Positions 1-7,737 are shown, counted from the first letter of the stretch. The stretch is DNA of 11,546 nucleotides from Chthoniobacter flavus (GCA_945903555.1 CAMDOJ010000045.1:1-11546), one strand, 5' to 3'. Notes: generated from the letters alone by a model not told the origin. Numbers and translations are program-made.

Positions 1-368
1 GTGGCAAGGTGGTCGTTGAGATAGATCTCTTCCGAGATCATACTCTTGGATTTGACGATCTTTTTTGCCCCAGCTTTTTTCAAAATATCTGAAACAGCTC
101 GGCAGGCGTCATCCGCTGTCACGGCATAGTGAACATGGGCACCGTTGCGAGTCAGGCTGGCTTCTGCTTGCTCGAGGTAGATATCCAGATTCTCGATGGA
201 GTGCTGTCGGATCGCGCCGGCAAGACGGCGAAGCGAATCGGCATCAGCGAAGTCCTTACCAAGGGATCCATAACGTTTCTCTGTTCCAGCCGCGCTGTTG
301 TCATGAACGGCTTGTTGGACTGGACGGTCCAGTCGGCGTGCATAGCTATCAACTTTTTGTTCAGGCAT
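1..368 (-). CDS. lutB: LutB/YkgF-type lactate utilization iron-sulfur protein, N-terminal part (3' end outside window)
   Basis: This reading frame starts at ATG 368-366 and stays open for 122 codons to the window edge, so only the N-terminal quarter of a protein of usually about 470 residues is visible. The translation contains the LutB/YkgF N-terminal pattern: a helix around residues 47-65 with HSIENLDIYLEQAE, then NGAHVHYAVTADDAC, and the family hallmark KKIVKSKSMISEEIYLN at about residues 101-117. In the known LutABC complex, LutB is the cytoplasmic subunit with two 4Fe-4S clusters, and the complex oxidises L-lactate to pyruvate. The ferredoxin-type cysteine motifs lie in the missing C-terminal part and cannot be checked. 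The start overlaps the lutA stop by eight bases (ATGCCTGA), which fixes the start and suggests translational coupling. LutC would be expected next, beyond base 1. The family call is confident; the substrate rests on homology and on the rhamnose context. Confidence 0.9.
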   Translation of the reverse strand, partial: MPEQKVDSYARRLDRPVQQAVHDNSAAGTEKRYGSLGKDFADADSLRRLAGAIRQHSIENLDIYLEQAEASLTRNGAHVHYAVTADDACRAVSDILKKAGAKKIVKSKSMISEEIYLNDHLA

Positions 369-1119
369 GGTTTTGTAGGGCTGCTTGGAGGATTTGAACG
401 AAGTGAAGAGTTTTTAAGGGTTTGCCTCCGCGTTCGGCAAGACCACCCAGATGCATGAGGCAACTCATATCCCCAGACACCACAAAATCGGGCTCCACAG
501 CGGTGATGTGCTCGAGTTTGAGGCAACCCATCGAGGAGGAAACGTGAGGGAAACTCACGGAAAAAGTACCACCAAAGCCGCAACATTGTTCCTCTTCGCC
601 GAAGGGGATGATTTCGATGCCTTCGATGGATTCCAGAAGTTGCAGGGCTGCCGCACCGCTTGGTGTGCCGCGCGTGTGGCAGGCTCGGTGAAAGGCAATG
701 CGAGCTTGAAATCGACCAGGCCATTTTTGGATTCCCAGACCATTCACAAGGTAGTCAGCAATCTCCCATGTGCGAGCGCCCAGATCGTTGATCGTGCTAA
801 GGTCGGATTCCTTCTCGAACTCAAGTGGAGCGCCATGAAAAAGCATCGCGGCACAGGAACCGGAGGGAACAATGACAGGTTTATCGCCTTGAAATACCTT
901 GGCGGTGTGACGCATCACTTGGCGGGATGCGGCCCAGTCTCCACAATTGAATGCGGGTTGCCCGCAGCAGGTTTGGTTCTCGGGAAATTCGACATCGCAA
1001 CCCGCATACTCCAGCACCTCGACAGTAGCCTTGGCTACATTGTCAAAAAAAGCGTCACAGAGACAGGTGGCCATGAGTTGGATCTTGCGACCATTCGGTT
1101 TTGATATGGTTGGAATCAT
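361..1119 (-). CDS. lutA: LutA/YkgE-type (Fe-S)-binding lactate oxidation subunit
   Basis: This 252-residue protein has the usual LutA length and two CCG (cysteine-rich) domains. Domain 1 has Cys19 in ATCLCD, CCGQP at 51-55 and Cys89 in PSGSCA. Domain 2 has Cys147 in HRACH, QCCGFGGTFSV at 178-188 and Cys220 in SGDMSC. These motifs define the LutA/YkgE/GlpC-type CCG family, whose domains bind iron-sulfur clusters or act in electron transfer. In LutABC (Bacillus YvfV-YvfW-YvbY) the protein takes part in L-lactate oxidation to pyruvate in the cytoplasm. The gene follows rhaB after 27 bases and overlaps lutB by eight bases, so it belongs to the same operon. ATG 1119 is the start; no Shine-Dalgarno sequence is visible, and a shorter start at Met16 would leave the N-terminus very close to Cys19. 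All conserved cysteines are present, so the gene looks intact. Glycolate oxidase GlcF-like proteins share the CCG domain but are longer. Confidence 0.93.
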   Translation of the reverse strand: MIPTISKPNGRKIQLMATCLCDAFFDNVAKATVEVLEYAGCDVEFPENQTCCGQPAFNCGDWAASRQVMRHTAKVFQGDKPVIVPSGSCAAMLFHGAPLEFEKESDLSTINDLGARTWEIADYLVNGLGIQKWPGRFQARIAFHRACHTRGTPSGAAALQLLESIEGIEIIPFGEEEQCCGFGGTFSVSFPHVSSSMGCLKLEHITAVEPDFVVSGDMSCLMHLGGLAERGGKPLKTLHFVQILQAALQNHA

Positions 1120-1146
1120 GTCTTGAAATTCTATAAGTATTACGAG

Positions 1147-2625
1147 TTAGCGTTGGGATATGTCGCAAATCTTTTCAAATTCGCCAGCTTTTTGCGCCCA
1201 TGCAGCTGTGTTCTTTGGTTCATGAACGACGGGATTGAAGGATCGTTGCAAAATTTGTCGACCTTCCGCTAGGGATTTGATTTCACCGAAGGCGAGCATC
1301 TGCGCCAGAATGTTACCGGAGGCAGTCGCCTCGGTCGGGCCAGCGACAACACGGAGGCCGGTGGCATCAGCGGTCATTTGGTTGAGTAGCGCGTTTTGGC
1401 ACCCGCCCCCAACAATGTGTAATGTGTCGGGAATATCGGGTTGGATTTTCCTCAAATTCTCAATGGTGGAGCGGTATTTCATCGCAAGGCTTTCGAATAT
1501 GACGCGCAGCAACTCGGGTTTGCCTTCAGGAGATTTCTGACCGCTGCGGGCGATGTAGGAAGTGATAGCTTCCGGCATGTCGCAGGACTTTTCAAAATCG
1601 GGAGCGTCGGCATCGATGAGCGCGCTGGACCGAGCATCGGAAGCGAGTTGCACCATGGTGGCGTAGTTGATTTCTTCGCCTTGGGCATCCCAAACTCTTT
1701 TGCACTCTTGCAGAAGCCACATGCCGGCGATGTTTTTCAGGCAACGTGTCGTTCCAGCCAAGCCCTGCTCGTTGGAGAAACGGGCAACTCTGGCGGCTTC
1801 GCTCAGTTCGGGAGATCCCAGTTCTCTGCCCAGCAGTGACCATGTGCCAGAGCTCAAAAAGAGCGGGTTGGCGTGATCTGCTGGCACTCCCGCTACGGCG
1901 CTGGCCGTATCGTGGCTTCCGCAGGTGGTGACGGCGACATTCCGGAGACCGGTTTTTGCCATCACGCTCTCCGTGAGTTTGCCGAGCTTCACGCCGGGAT
2001 TAATAGTGGATTTAAGAAGATGCGTGGGAATTCCCAGTTTCGCCGCCAACTCCAAGTCCCATTCTCCCGACCCCGCGATGAGGAGTTGGGATGTGCTGGC
2101 GATGGTCCGCTCGATCGCCATTTCGCCACTCAACCAGTAGTTGATAAGATCAGGCATGAAAAGTAGATGCTTGGCCTTGGAAACAGCGGATCCGCGTGAT
2201 TCCGCCATCAGTTGATAGACAGTATTAAAAAACAGCGACTGAATGCCGGGGCGATTCCACATTTCGCCAGCGCCGACGAGTCGCTCGGCTTCGGCGATCA
2301 TCCCGTCGGTGCGACTGTCGCGGTACATCCAAGGTTCGTTCACGATTTGCCCGTCACCATCAATGAGGCCGTAGTCGACTCCCCAGGTGTCAACGGCAAC
2401 GCTCACAATGTGGTTGCCGTATCTCTTGCCAGCTTCAGCGAGGCCGCTCTGGATGTCTTGAAAAAGACGTGTCGCTTCCCAATGCCAACCATCTGCATGC
2501 TGAACCCCATTATTCGGGAAGCGGTTGACCTCTTCTAATACGAGTGTGGATCCATCAAAGTGGCCAGCCATCACACGACCACTGGAGGCGCCAAGGTCAA
2601 CTGCTAAGTAGGTGCGAGTATTCAT
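1147..2625 (-). CDS. rhaB: L-rhamnulokinase (FGGY carbohydrate kinase)
   Basis: The 492-residue product has the RhaB layout. The N-terminal ATPase half opens with AVDLGASSGRVMAGHFDG (residues 8-25), followed by VDTWGVDYGLID (78-89), which is typical of rhamnulokinase. GSHDTASAV (236-244) carries the presumed catalytic base Asp239, and FLSSGTWSLLGRE (256-268) follows. The C-terminal half has IVGGGCQNALLNQMTADATG (404-423) and a GPTEATASGNI element near 429-439. The enzyme uses ATP to phosphorylate L-rhamnulose to L-rhamnulose-1-phosphate in the cytoplasm, feeding the aldolase encoded divergently at 3474-5705. Its ATG overlaps the TGA of the DeoR gene by four bases (ATGA), so translation probably depends on the upstream gene, and no separate Shine-Dalgarno sequence is visible. 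Length and motifs are intact. L-fuculokinase is the main alternative within FGGY kinases, but the GASSGR and VDTWGVDYGL motifs favour rhamnulokinase. Confidence 0.93.
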   Translation of the reverse strand: MNTRTYLAVDLGASSGRVMAGHFDGSTLVLEEVNRFPNNGVQHADGWHWEATRLFQDIQSGLAEAGKRYGNHIVSVAVDTWGVDYGLIDGDGQIVNEPWMYRDSRTDGMIAEAERLVGAGEMWNRPGIQSLFFNTVYQLMAESRGSAVSKAKHLLFMPDLINYWLSGEMAIERTIASTSQLLIAGSGEWDLELAAKLGIPTHLLKSTINPGVKLGKLTESVMAKTGLRNVAVTTCGSHDTASAVAGVPADHANPLFLSSGTWSLLGRELGSPELSEAARVARFSNEQGLAGTTRCLKNIAGMWLLQECKRVWDAQGEEINYATMVQLASDARSSALIDADAPDFEKSCDMPEAITSYIARSGQKSPEGKPELLRVIFESLAMKYRSTIENLRKIQPDIPDTLHIVGGGCQNALLNQMTADATGLRVVAGPTEATASGNILAQMLAFGEIKSLAEGRQILQRSFNPVVHEPKNTAAWAQKAGEFEKICDISQR

Positions 2626-3392
2626 AAATTTTTGTCAGCAATCTCCACTCGCATCCCCTGCGAAAGAAGAGAGGTGTAAATATGTGATTCGGGGAGTGAG
2701 TCGGTAATCCAAAGATCCACATCCGAATTATGAGCAAAAAAGTAACTCGATGCCAGCCCGGTTTTTGATTTGTCGGCAAGGAGGAAAACTTCTCCGGCGA
2801 GTTTGACGATGCGGCTTTTTGTTCGGCACTGTTCTTCCGTGGCTTCACTCAATCCTTTTTCTGGATCAATTCCTCGGCACGAAATGAAAGCGGCATCAAT
2901 ACGGTGCGTCTCTAGTCCAATGTCTGTGCCCCACCCAGTACAGGAGAGAGACGTGGCACTCAAGTTTCCGCCCAGGACAACAACTTTCACAGAAGGCTTC
3001 TCCGAAAGGACAAGCGCTGTCTGAAGTGCGTTCGTGAGAACTGTCACCTGTTGATCCGGCATCCGAATGGCCAGTTCATGGACTGTCGTGCTTGCATCAA
3101 AATAAAGAGTCTTCCCCGGCTGAATATGAGCCAAGGCGGCTTTGGCAATCTTGGTTTTAGCATTCGCATTTTGTTCGGCGCGCACTCGTCGGGTAAAGTC
3201 CAATCGGCTGGAGTCGATGGCCATGGCCCCTCCGTGCGAGCGCTTCAATGCTCCCGCCTGCTCCAGTTTCTCAAAATCCCGGCGAATGGTCTCTTCCGTG
3301 ACGCCGAGTTCCTTCGCGATTTCAGTCGTCCGTAAACTCCCGTTGGAGTTCAGATGCTGAAGTAAGGTGCGGTGGCGTTCAAGTGCAAGCAT
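2622..3392 (-). CDS. DeoR-family transcriptional regulator, likely controlling the rhamnose genes
   Basis: The product has 256 residues from ATG 3392, the usual DeoR length. It begins MLALERHRTLLQHL and continues into a winged helix-turn-helix (about residues 18-55) with the DeoR signature around TEIAKELGVTEETIRRDFEKLE, followed by KRSHGGA. The C-terminal sugar-phosphate-binding DeoRC domain shows FDASTT (around 95-100), VLTNALQTA, VLGGNLSATS, the region ending in KGLSEATEEQ, and FLLADKSKTG. The frame stays open upstream to a TTG at 3446, but that would add 18 charged residues absent from the family, so I chose the internal ATG. The gene overlaps rhaB by four bases and is divergent from the aldolase/dehydrogenase gene. 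This matches Bacillus, where the DeoR-type RhaR sits with rhaEW and rhaB and controls them. The effector is probably a rhamnose-pathway phosphate such as rhamnulose-1-phosphate (inference). It may also repress itself, since the shared upstream region is only 81 bases. Confidence 0.9.
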   Translation of the reverse strand: MLALERHRTLLQHLNSNGSLRTTEIAKELGVTEETIRRDFEKLEQAGALKRSHGGAMAIDSSRLDFTRRVRAEQNANAKTKIAKAALAHIQPGKTLYFDASTTVHELAIRMPDQQVTVLTNALQTALVLSEKPSVKVVVLGGNLSATSLSCTGWGTDIGLETHRIDAAFISCRGIDPEKGLSEATEEQCRTKSRIVKLAGEVFLLADKSKTGLASSYFFAHNSDVDLWITDSLPESHIYTSLLSQGMRVEIADKNL

Positions 3393-3473
3393 GTTTGAAT
3401 ATGTGGGAATATCTTTGTTTGTATGCGTTTTTTTCTTGCTATGCAATTTAAAATGTCGAAGGATGCTATTTCC
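3393..3473. promoter_or_regulatory. Divergent regulatory region between the DeoR gene and the aldolase/dehydrogenase gene, with direct repeats
   Basis: These 81 AT-rich bases must carry the promoters for both transcription directions. GAATAT occurs at 3397-3402 and again at 3407-3412, exactly 10 bases apart, so both copies would face the same side of the helix. TATGC occurs at 3422-3426 and 3440-3444, 18 bases apart. DeoR-family repressors commonly bind spaced direct or inverted repeats, so these are candidate operators. A weak minus-strand promoter can be drawn with TTGCAT as -35 and TACAAA as -10, 17 bases apart. I see no strong plus-strand consensus promoter. Both the operator and promoter assignments are tentative. 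Confidence 0.5.
3458..3463 (+). promoter_or_regulatory. Ribosome binding site deciding the start of the aldolase/dehydrogenase gene
   Basis: GAAGGA lies 10 bases upstream of ATG 3474. The same frame has earlier ATG codons at 3423, 3441 and 3453, but these would add a hydrophobic or non-conserved leader, and none has a purine-rich site at a useful distance. It is the clearest Shine-Dalgarno-like sequence in the window. Confidence 0.6.
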
Positions 3474-5705
3474 ATGTCAACTAATAACCCAGCAGCAAAC
3501 AGCAAATACAAGCATGTCACAGCGCATTGGGCCCCCACGGATCCCGTGGCTCCTAATTCGGTCGAAGAACTGATTCATCGTTCGAACTGCCTCGGCACTG
3601 ATCAACGCATCACTAATACTGGTGGTGGAAATACGTCTTCAAAAATTAAAGACAAAGACCCAGTCACCGGTGAAGAACTCGAGGTTCTTTGGGTGAAGGG
3701 CTCGGGCGGCGATCTTCGTACGTCCAAGAAGGAAAATTTTTCCTCTCTTTATCAGTCCAAGCTACTCGGACTACAGAAACTCTATGCATCCCGCGCAGAC
3801 AAAGGCATCAAATCTCAAGCCGAGGATGATATGGTAGCCATGTTTTCGCATTGCACATTCAACCTCAACCCACGTCCCTCTTCCATCGACACGCCGCTGC
3901 ACAGCTTTATTCCTCACGCGCACGTCGATCATACCCACCCAAATGCCGCCATCTCGGTTGCCGCTTGTGCGAATAGCATTGAGGTTACTAAAGCGATCTA
4001 TGGTGACGAAGTCGTTCACATCCCTTGGATGCGCCCCGGTTTTGAGCTCGGCTTGGCGATGCAAGAAGCCTGCAAGCAATACCCGCAGGCGAAAGGATTC
4101 ATCATGGGCCAGCACGGCCTCATTAACTGGGCGAATACGGGGCGCGAGTGCTATGAACTCACGCTGGAGTTGATCGACAAAGCCGCCGCCTACATTGAGA
4201 AAAAACAAGAAGAACGCGGTGGCGAAGCCGCCATCTTCGGTGGATCAGTGCAGTCCGCTCTTCCTGAAGAAAAGCGCCAGCAAGTGTTCGCAGAGCTTCT
4301 GCCATGGCTCCGCGGTCAAGTGAGCAAAAAGAAGCGCTTCATTGCAACGATCCAAGACGACGCAAAAATCTTGCGCTTTGTGAACTCCAAGGATGCGCCT
4401 CGTCTTGCCGAGCTTGGGACCAGCTGCCCAGATCATTTTCTTCGCACAAAAATCAAGCCACTCTACATCGGCAAGGCACCATCTGCGGATTCCTCGGTCG
4501 AAGATATCGTCTGCAGCCTCAAGGCCCAACTCACAGCAGGTCTGGAAAAATACCGCGCGGATTACGCCGCCTATTACAACGCTTGCAAGCGCCCGGCATC
4601 CCCAGCGATGCGCGATCCGAATCCCACTGTGATTCTTATCGCTGGTCTTGGGATGATCGCCTTTGGAAAAGACAAGTCCGAATCCCGCGTGACCGCTGAG
4701 TTTTATAACTGTGCCGTGGAAGTGATGCGTGGATCCGAAGCTATCGGTGGCTACATCTCGCTTCCGTCTCAAGAGGCATTTGATATCGAGTATTGGGCAT
4801 TAGAAGAAGCCAAGCTCCAGCGTATGCCTGCCGATAAGGATTTGGCAGGTCGCGTGGCTATTGTGATCGGTGCCGGCAGTGGCATCGGACGCGAAACGGC
4901 TCTGCGCCTCATTCCTGAAGGAGCTCACATCGTTTGTGTGGATCTTAATGCCGCGGCAGCCCAAAGCACAGCCGACGAAATCCTGAAAAAAACAGGTCTC
5001 GGCATCGGCGTTTCTGGAACTGGGATTTCCGCCAGTGGACCAGCCATCGGCATCGGAGCGGATATCACCAAACGCGACAGCATTCGTGCCATGTTGGACC
5101 AAGTGATCTTGGCTTATGGTGGATTCGATTCCATCATCGTCACAGCGGGTATCTTTGTTCCAAGTGATACAACCGGTCACATTCCTGATGACAAATGGGC
5201 GCTCACCTTTGGCATCAACGTTACCGGCAGTTACCTCGTCGCTGATGAAGCATCGAGAAACTTCCGCGATCAGGGATTGCGTGGCTCGATGGTTCTCACC
5301 ACTAGCGCCAATGCCGCTGTGGCTAAGAAAGGCAGCATCGCTTATGATACTTCGAAGGCAGCCGCGAACCACCTCGTTCGCGAGTTGGCTATAGAGCTAG
5401 CCCCGTTGGTGCGTGTCAACGGCGTCGCGCCGGCGACAGTTGTTCAAGGCAGTGCCATGTTCCCAAGGGATCGCGTCATTGGATCGCTTGCGAAATATGG
5501 CATCGCTTACACCGATGATGAGCCTACGGACTCCCTTACGACGAAGCTCGCGCAGTTCTACGCGGATCGCACGCTCACGCGTTCACCGATCACGCCTGCG
5601 GATCAAGCTGAGGCGTATTGCCTCTTGGTTACGGAAAAGCTGTCCAAGACGACAGGTCAGATCATCACTGTTGATGGCGGTCTTCACGAAGCCTTCCTGC
5701 GATAA
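3474..5705 (+). CDS. rhaEW: Bifunctional rhamnulose-1-phosphate aldolase / L-lactaldehyde dehydrogenase (class II aldolase-SDR fusion)
   Basis: From ATG 3474 the product has 743 residues and two enzyme domains. The N-terminal class II aldolase/adducin domain (about 25-400) has GGGNTSSK (50-57), VKGSGGDL (74-81), the metal-binding HAHVDHTH run with His148, His150, His153 and His155, and MGQHGL with His214. The C-terminal short-chain dehydrogenase (about 455-740) has the NAD-binding GAGSGIG (466-472), NVTG at 582-585, catalytic Ser611, and Tyr624-x3-Lys628 in YDTSKAA. This is the architecture of Bacillus RhaEW/YuxG and the rhizobial RhaD-type fusion. There, rhamnulose-1-phosphate is split to DHAP and L-lactaldehyde, and the second domain oxidises lactaldehyde to L-lactate. 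The neighbouring rhaB, DeoR regulator and lutAB fit exactly. A Gly/Ser/Ala-rich segment (508-528) interrupts the Rossmann fold between the second strand and the acidic ADITKRDS stretch. Fuculose-1-phosphate is a possible alternative substrate, but the rhamnulokinase next door favours rhamnose. The enzyme should be cytoplasmic. Confidence 0.93.
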   Translation: MSTNNPAANSKYKHVTAHWAPTDPVAPNSVEELIHRSNCLGTDQRITNTGGGNTSSKIKDKDPVTGEELEVLWVKGSGGDLRTSKKENFSSLYQSKLLGLQKLYASRADKGIKSQAEDDMVAMFSHCTFNLNPRPSSIDTPLHSFIPHAHVDHTHPNAAISVAACANSIEVTKAIYGDEVVHIPWMRPGFELGLAMQEACKQYPQAKGFIMGQHGLINWANTGRECYELTLELIDKAAAYIEKKQEERGGEAAIFGGSVQSALPEEKRQQVFAELLPWLRGQVSKKKRFIATIQDDAKILRFVNSKDAPRLAELGTSCPDHFLRTKIKPLYIGKAPSADSSVEDIVCSLKAQLTAGLEKYRADYAAYYNACKRPASPAMRDPNPTVILIAGLGMIAFGKDKSESRVTAEFYNCAVEVMRGSEAIGGYISLPSQEAFDIEYWALEEAKLQRMPADKDLAGRVAIVIGAGSGIGRETALRLIPEGAHIVCVDLNAAAAQSTADEILKKTGLGIGVSGTGISASGPAIGIGADITKRDSIRAMLDQVILAYGGFDSIIVTAGIFVPSDTTGHIPDDKWALTFGINVTGSYLVADEASRNFRDQGLRGSMVLTTSANAAVAKKGSIAYDTSKAAANHLVRELAIELAPLVRVNGVAPATVVQGSAMFPRDRVIGSLAKYGIAYTDDEPTDSLTTKLAQFYADRTLTRSPITPADQAEAYCLLVTEKLSKTTGQIITVDGGLHEAFLR

Positions 5706-5721
5706 AATAAATCAAAACTTG

Positions 5722-5758
5722 AGCCTGCTCTCTCACTCTGAGGGGGCAGGCTTTTTTT
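5722..5758 (+). terminator. Rho-independent terminator of the aldolase/dehydrogenase gene
   Basis: A 12-pair stem starts 17 bases after the stop codon at 5705. The left arm AGCCTGCTCTCT (5722-5733) pairs with AGGGGGCAGGCT (5741-5752), including two G-T wobbles, around a 7-base loop. A run of seven T (5752-5758) follows. On the minus strand the hairpin is followed only by a weak T stretch, so it may act poorly for the converging gene that ends at 5800. Confidence 0.92.
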
Positions 5759-5799
5759 GTATCGGAATTGTCCTTTGGGGGTGGATGAGTGGCAGTTCT

Positions 5800-7737
5800 T
5801 TACTTGCAGGCTTTGGTCATTGAATTCAACTGCAAGTCCAAGGGACTCGACTCCAAGGGGTCAAATTTTTGCCTCATGATATCCACCGTTCTGAGCGCCC
5901 TCGTTTTGCTTCCTTTTTTGATGAGCGCGTTGATGAATGGAACACCGACTTGGTTCACGAAATTGCCGCCGCCGGCTTTGCCGATTGTCTGTAGTTGCTT
6001 GTGAAATTCCAAAACCCCTTTTTCGACGCCACCTGCCTCCAGTGCGGATGTAACTCGCGCTGATGCCGCCTCGCAACTCAGGTCGGATCGGGTATTCAGG
6101 TTTTCTTTTAGTATGAGGTTTTCTGTCTTCGTTGCATCAAGAGCGTTTCCATTTTCACGTTGGAGTGCGGCTAGAGCTTGTTGGTGACGCACTTTGGAGT
6201 CCGGATTGCGGTTGAGAGCTTTTACCGCTTGCTCGTGGATTCGGATGCGGTCGGTGACGGGGGACTTCACCCTCGCCATAAAATCTCCCAACCGGTTCCA
6301 TAGTGCCGGATTTTCCGGGCAGATTTGAGTCGCATTCTGTAGCGCTAATTGAGCTTCATTTAGTTGACCTGCATGTTCAAAAATCTCCCCCATGGCGAGC
6401 GCGCTCATCGAGGATAGAAACGCAGGTTTTTCACGGAATTTTGCGGCGAGTTGATGGATATCGTGATCGCTCACGGGTTGCCAAGTCTGTGGATCTAGGC
6501 CAGTTCCCGTTACGAGATTCTGGGAGGAATCACGTCCGCAATCGAGTTCCCACTTATTTGCGCTACTCATGTAGCCGAACCAAGCATGCCCCCCATTGGA
6601 ACCTTGACCGCTGAACATAATAGTGGGCAGACCTAGCGACTTACCGCAAAGAGCGGCGTGATAGGCTTGGTCAACGCAGATTCCCCCGCTTTTCTGAATA
6701 GCGGCAAAGGTGTAGGGGCCATATTCCCAAACGTATTTTTTAGCTTTGATGCGTTCATCCCGATATCGAATCATTGAAAAGGCCTGATCAAAATTCCCTG
6801 TCCGCAACTGGATTTTCTTTTGTGCCCAAGTCATCTCGGCGGGGGTGATAAAAGCATCGACGACGAATTTGAGTTCAGTGGGCGAAAATCGGCGTAGATC
6901 AAGGAGGAGCTTGCGAGATTCATTCGCCACCACCCAACGTCCAAATTGAACTTTAGGAGAGGCCATTTCCTTTGGCACCAAATCGGATGGGACTTGGTGA
7001 TGGGGCCAAAATGAAGGCACGGCCGAGTCACTCACAAAAGCGATGGCAATGGCGAGACTGGCATATTCGCGCCATTTGTTGGGATGCGCTTCCCGAATTT
7101 CGCGGAGGTTTTTCAATACCGCAGGGAAAAAGTCTCGGTCGTCGCAGGTGGAAAAAAAGGCACGCAGGAAAGCGGGATCAGCCATCACTTCTCGAGCTAG
7201 CGTTTTTCCTGCAATTTCGCTGAGCAAACATTCCTGCAAGGTGATCCCAGAGGGCAGGGCCGTTTTTTCCAAGGCGACACGGATTTCCGGTGAGCTTGCC
7301 ATTTCTGAAGCTTCCTGAAGAGGGATGGCAACGGCATCGGACGGCGGTGTCTGGCCGGGCGCAACAAAAATCAGACCGGTATTTGGTGGGCGACGGTAAA
7401 TGTGCCTTTGTATCAGGGCGGCATTTTCGGTCGATGCCTCACGCGACAGAAGCTCGCACCAGCGCCAGAGATCGAGCCACTCCACAAATACAGAAGCACT
7501 CGCCGGGGGGACTTTTTTTTGATCCCTAGGATTATAGAATCGGGCAAGCTCGGATTCTAATTCAGTGCGAGCACTTTCGAAGCCCCCATTTGCCAGAACC
7601 GCTATATCCGCAACCGTGGGATGGGCATCCAAATTATATGCCTGCGCGGATGGGACTCCTAAGGCAAAGCAGACCAGCAGTATTTGAAAATAAGGGCAGA
7701 GTTTGATCAAAAAAAATCGAAAGTATTCGCCGTGCAT
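5800..7737 (-). CDS. Predicted exported transglutaminase-like protein with TPR-like C-terminal region
   Basis: From ATG 7737 the product has 645 residues. It begins with a signal-peptide-like segment: basic and hydrophobic residues, then ILLVCFALGVPSAQA, with cleavage likely after residue 33. A region without recognisable motifs (about 34-330) follows. Then comes a transglutaminase-like core with Cys354 in GGICVDQAYHAA, His384 in GGHAWFGYM and Asp399 in WELDCGRD, in the order and spacing of the Cys-His-Asp triad. Residues from about 440 onward look like TPR helices (AGQLNEAQLALQNATQICPENPALWNRLGDF and following). The fold family is clear, but the reaction is not: such domains may be proteases, cross-linking enzymes or peptidoglycan-acting enzymes. 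The frame extends upstream to GTG 7791, which would put 18 polar residues before the signal sequence, so I prefer ATG 7737, though no Shine-Dalgarno site supports either start. The gene stands alone, converging on the rhamnose locus and divergent from the reductase gene. Confidence 0.8.
   Translation of the reverse strand: MHGEYFRFFLIKLCPYFQILLVCFALGVPSAQAYNLDAHPTVADIAVLANGGFESARTELESELARFYNPRDQKKVPPASASVFVEWLDLWRWCELLSREASTENAALIQRHIYRRPPNTGLIFVAPGQTPPSDAVAIPLQEASEMASSPEIRVALEKTALPSGITLQECLLSEIAGKTLAREVMADPAFLRAFFSTCDDRDFFPAVLKNLREIREAHPNKWREYASLAIAIAFVSDSAVPSFWPHHQVPSDLVPKEMASPKVQFGRWVVANESRKLLLDLRRFSPTELKFVVDAFITPAEMTWAQKKIQLRTGNFDQAFSMIRYRDERIKAKKYVWEYGPYTFAAIQKSGGICVDQAYHAALCGKSLGLPTIMFSGQGSNGGHAWFGYMSSANKWELDCGRDSSQNLVTGTGLDPQTWQPVSDHDIHQLAAKFREKPAFLSSMSALAMGEIFEHAGQLNEAQLALQNATQICPENPALWNRLGDFMARVKSPVTDRIRIHEQAVKALNRNPDSKVRHQQALAALQRENGNALDATKTENLILKENLNTRSDLSCEAASARVTSALEAGGVEKGVLEFHKQLQTIGKAGGGNFVNQVGVPFINALIKKGSKTRALRTVDIMRQKFDPLESSPLDLQLNSMTKACK

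Noticed and set aside
451..1104. Long open frame on the plus strand across lutA
   Set aside because: It lies entirely opposite lutA, whose conserved cysteine motifs prove the minus strand is coding; the plus-strand translation has no recognisable domain.
3393..3446. Upstream extension of the DeoR gene to TTG 3446
   Set aside because: It would add 18 lysine- and threonine-rich residues before the canonical MLALERHRTLL start and would cover most of the shared control region.
3423..3473. Earlier ATG starts (3423, 3441, 3453) for the aldolase/dehydrogenase gene
   Set aside because: The extra residues are not like the family N-terminus, and the only good ribosome binding site serves ATG 3474.
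3771..5372. Three minus-strand open frames (3771-4208, 4245-4772, 4800-5372) opposite the aldolase/dehydrogenase gene
   Set aside because: All are antisense to a gene with intact catalytic motifs throughout and show no motif of their own.
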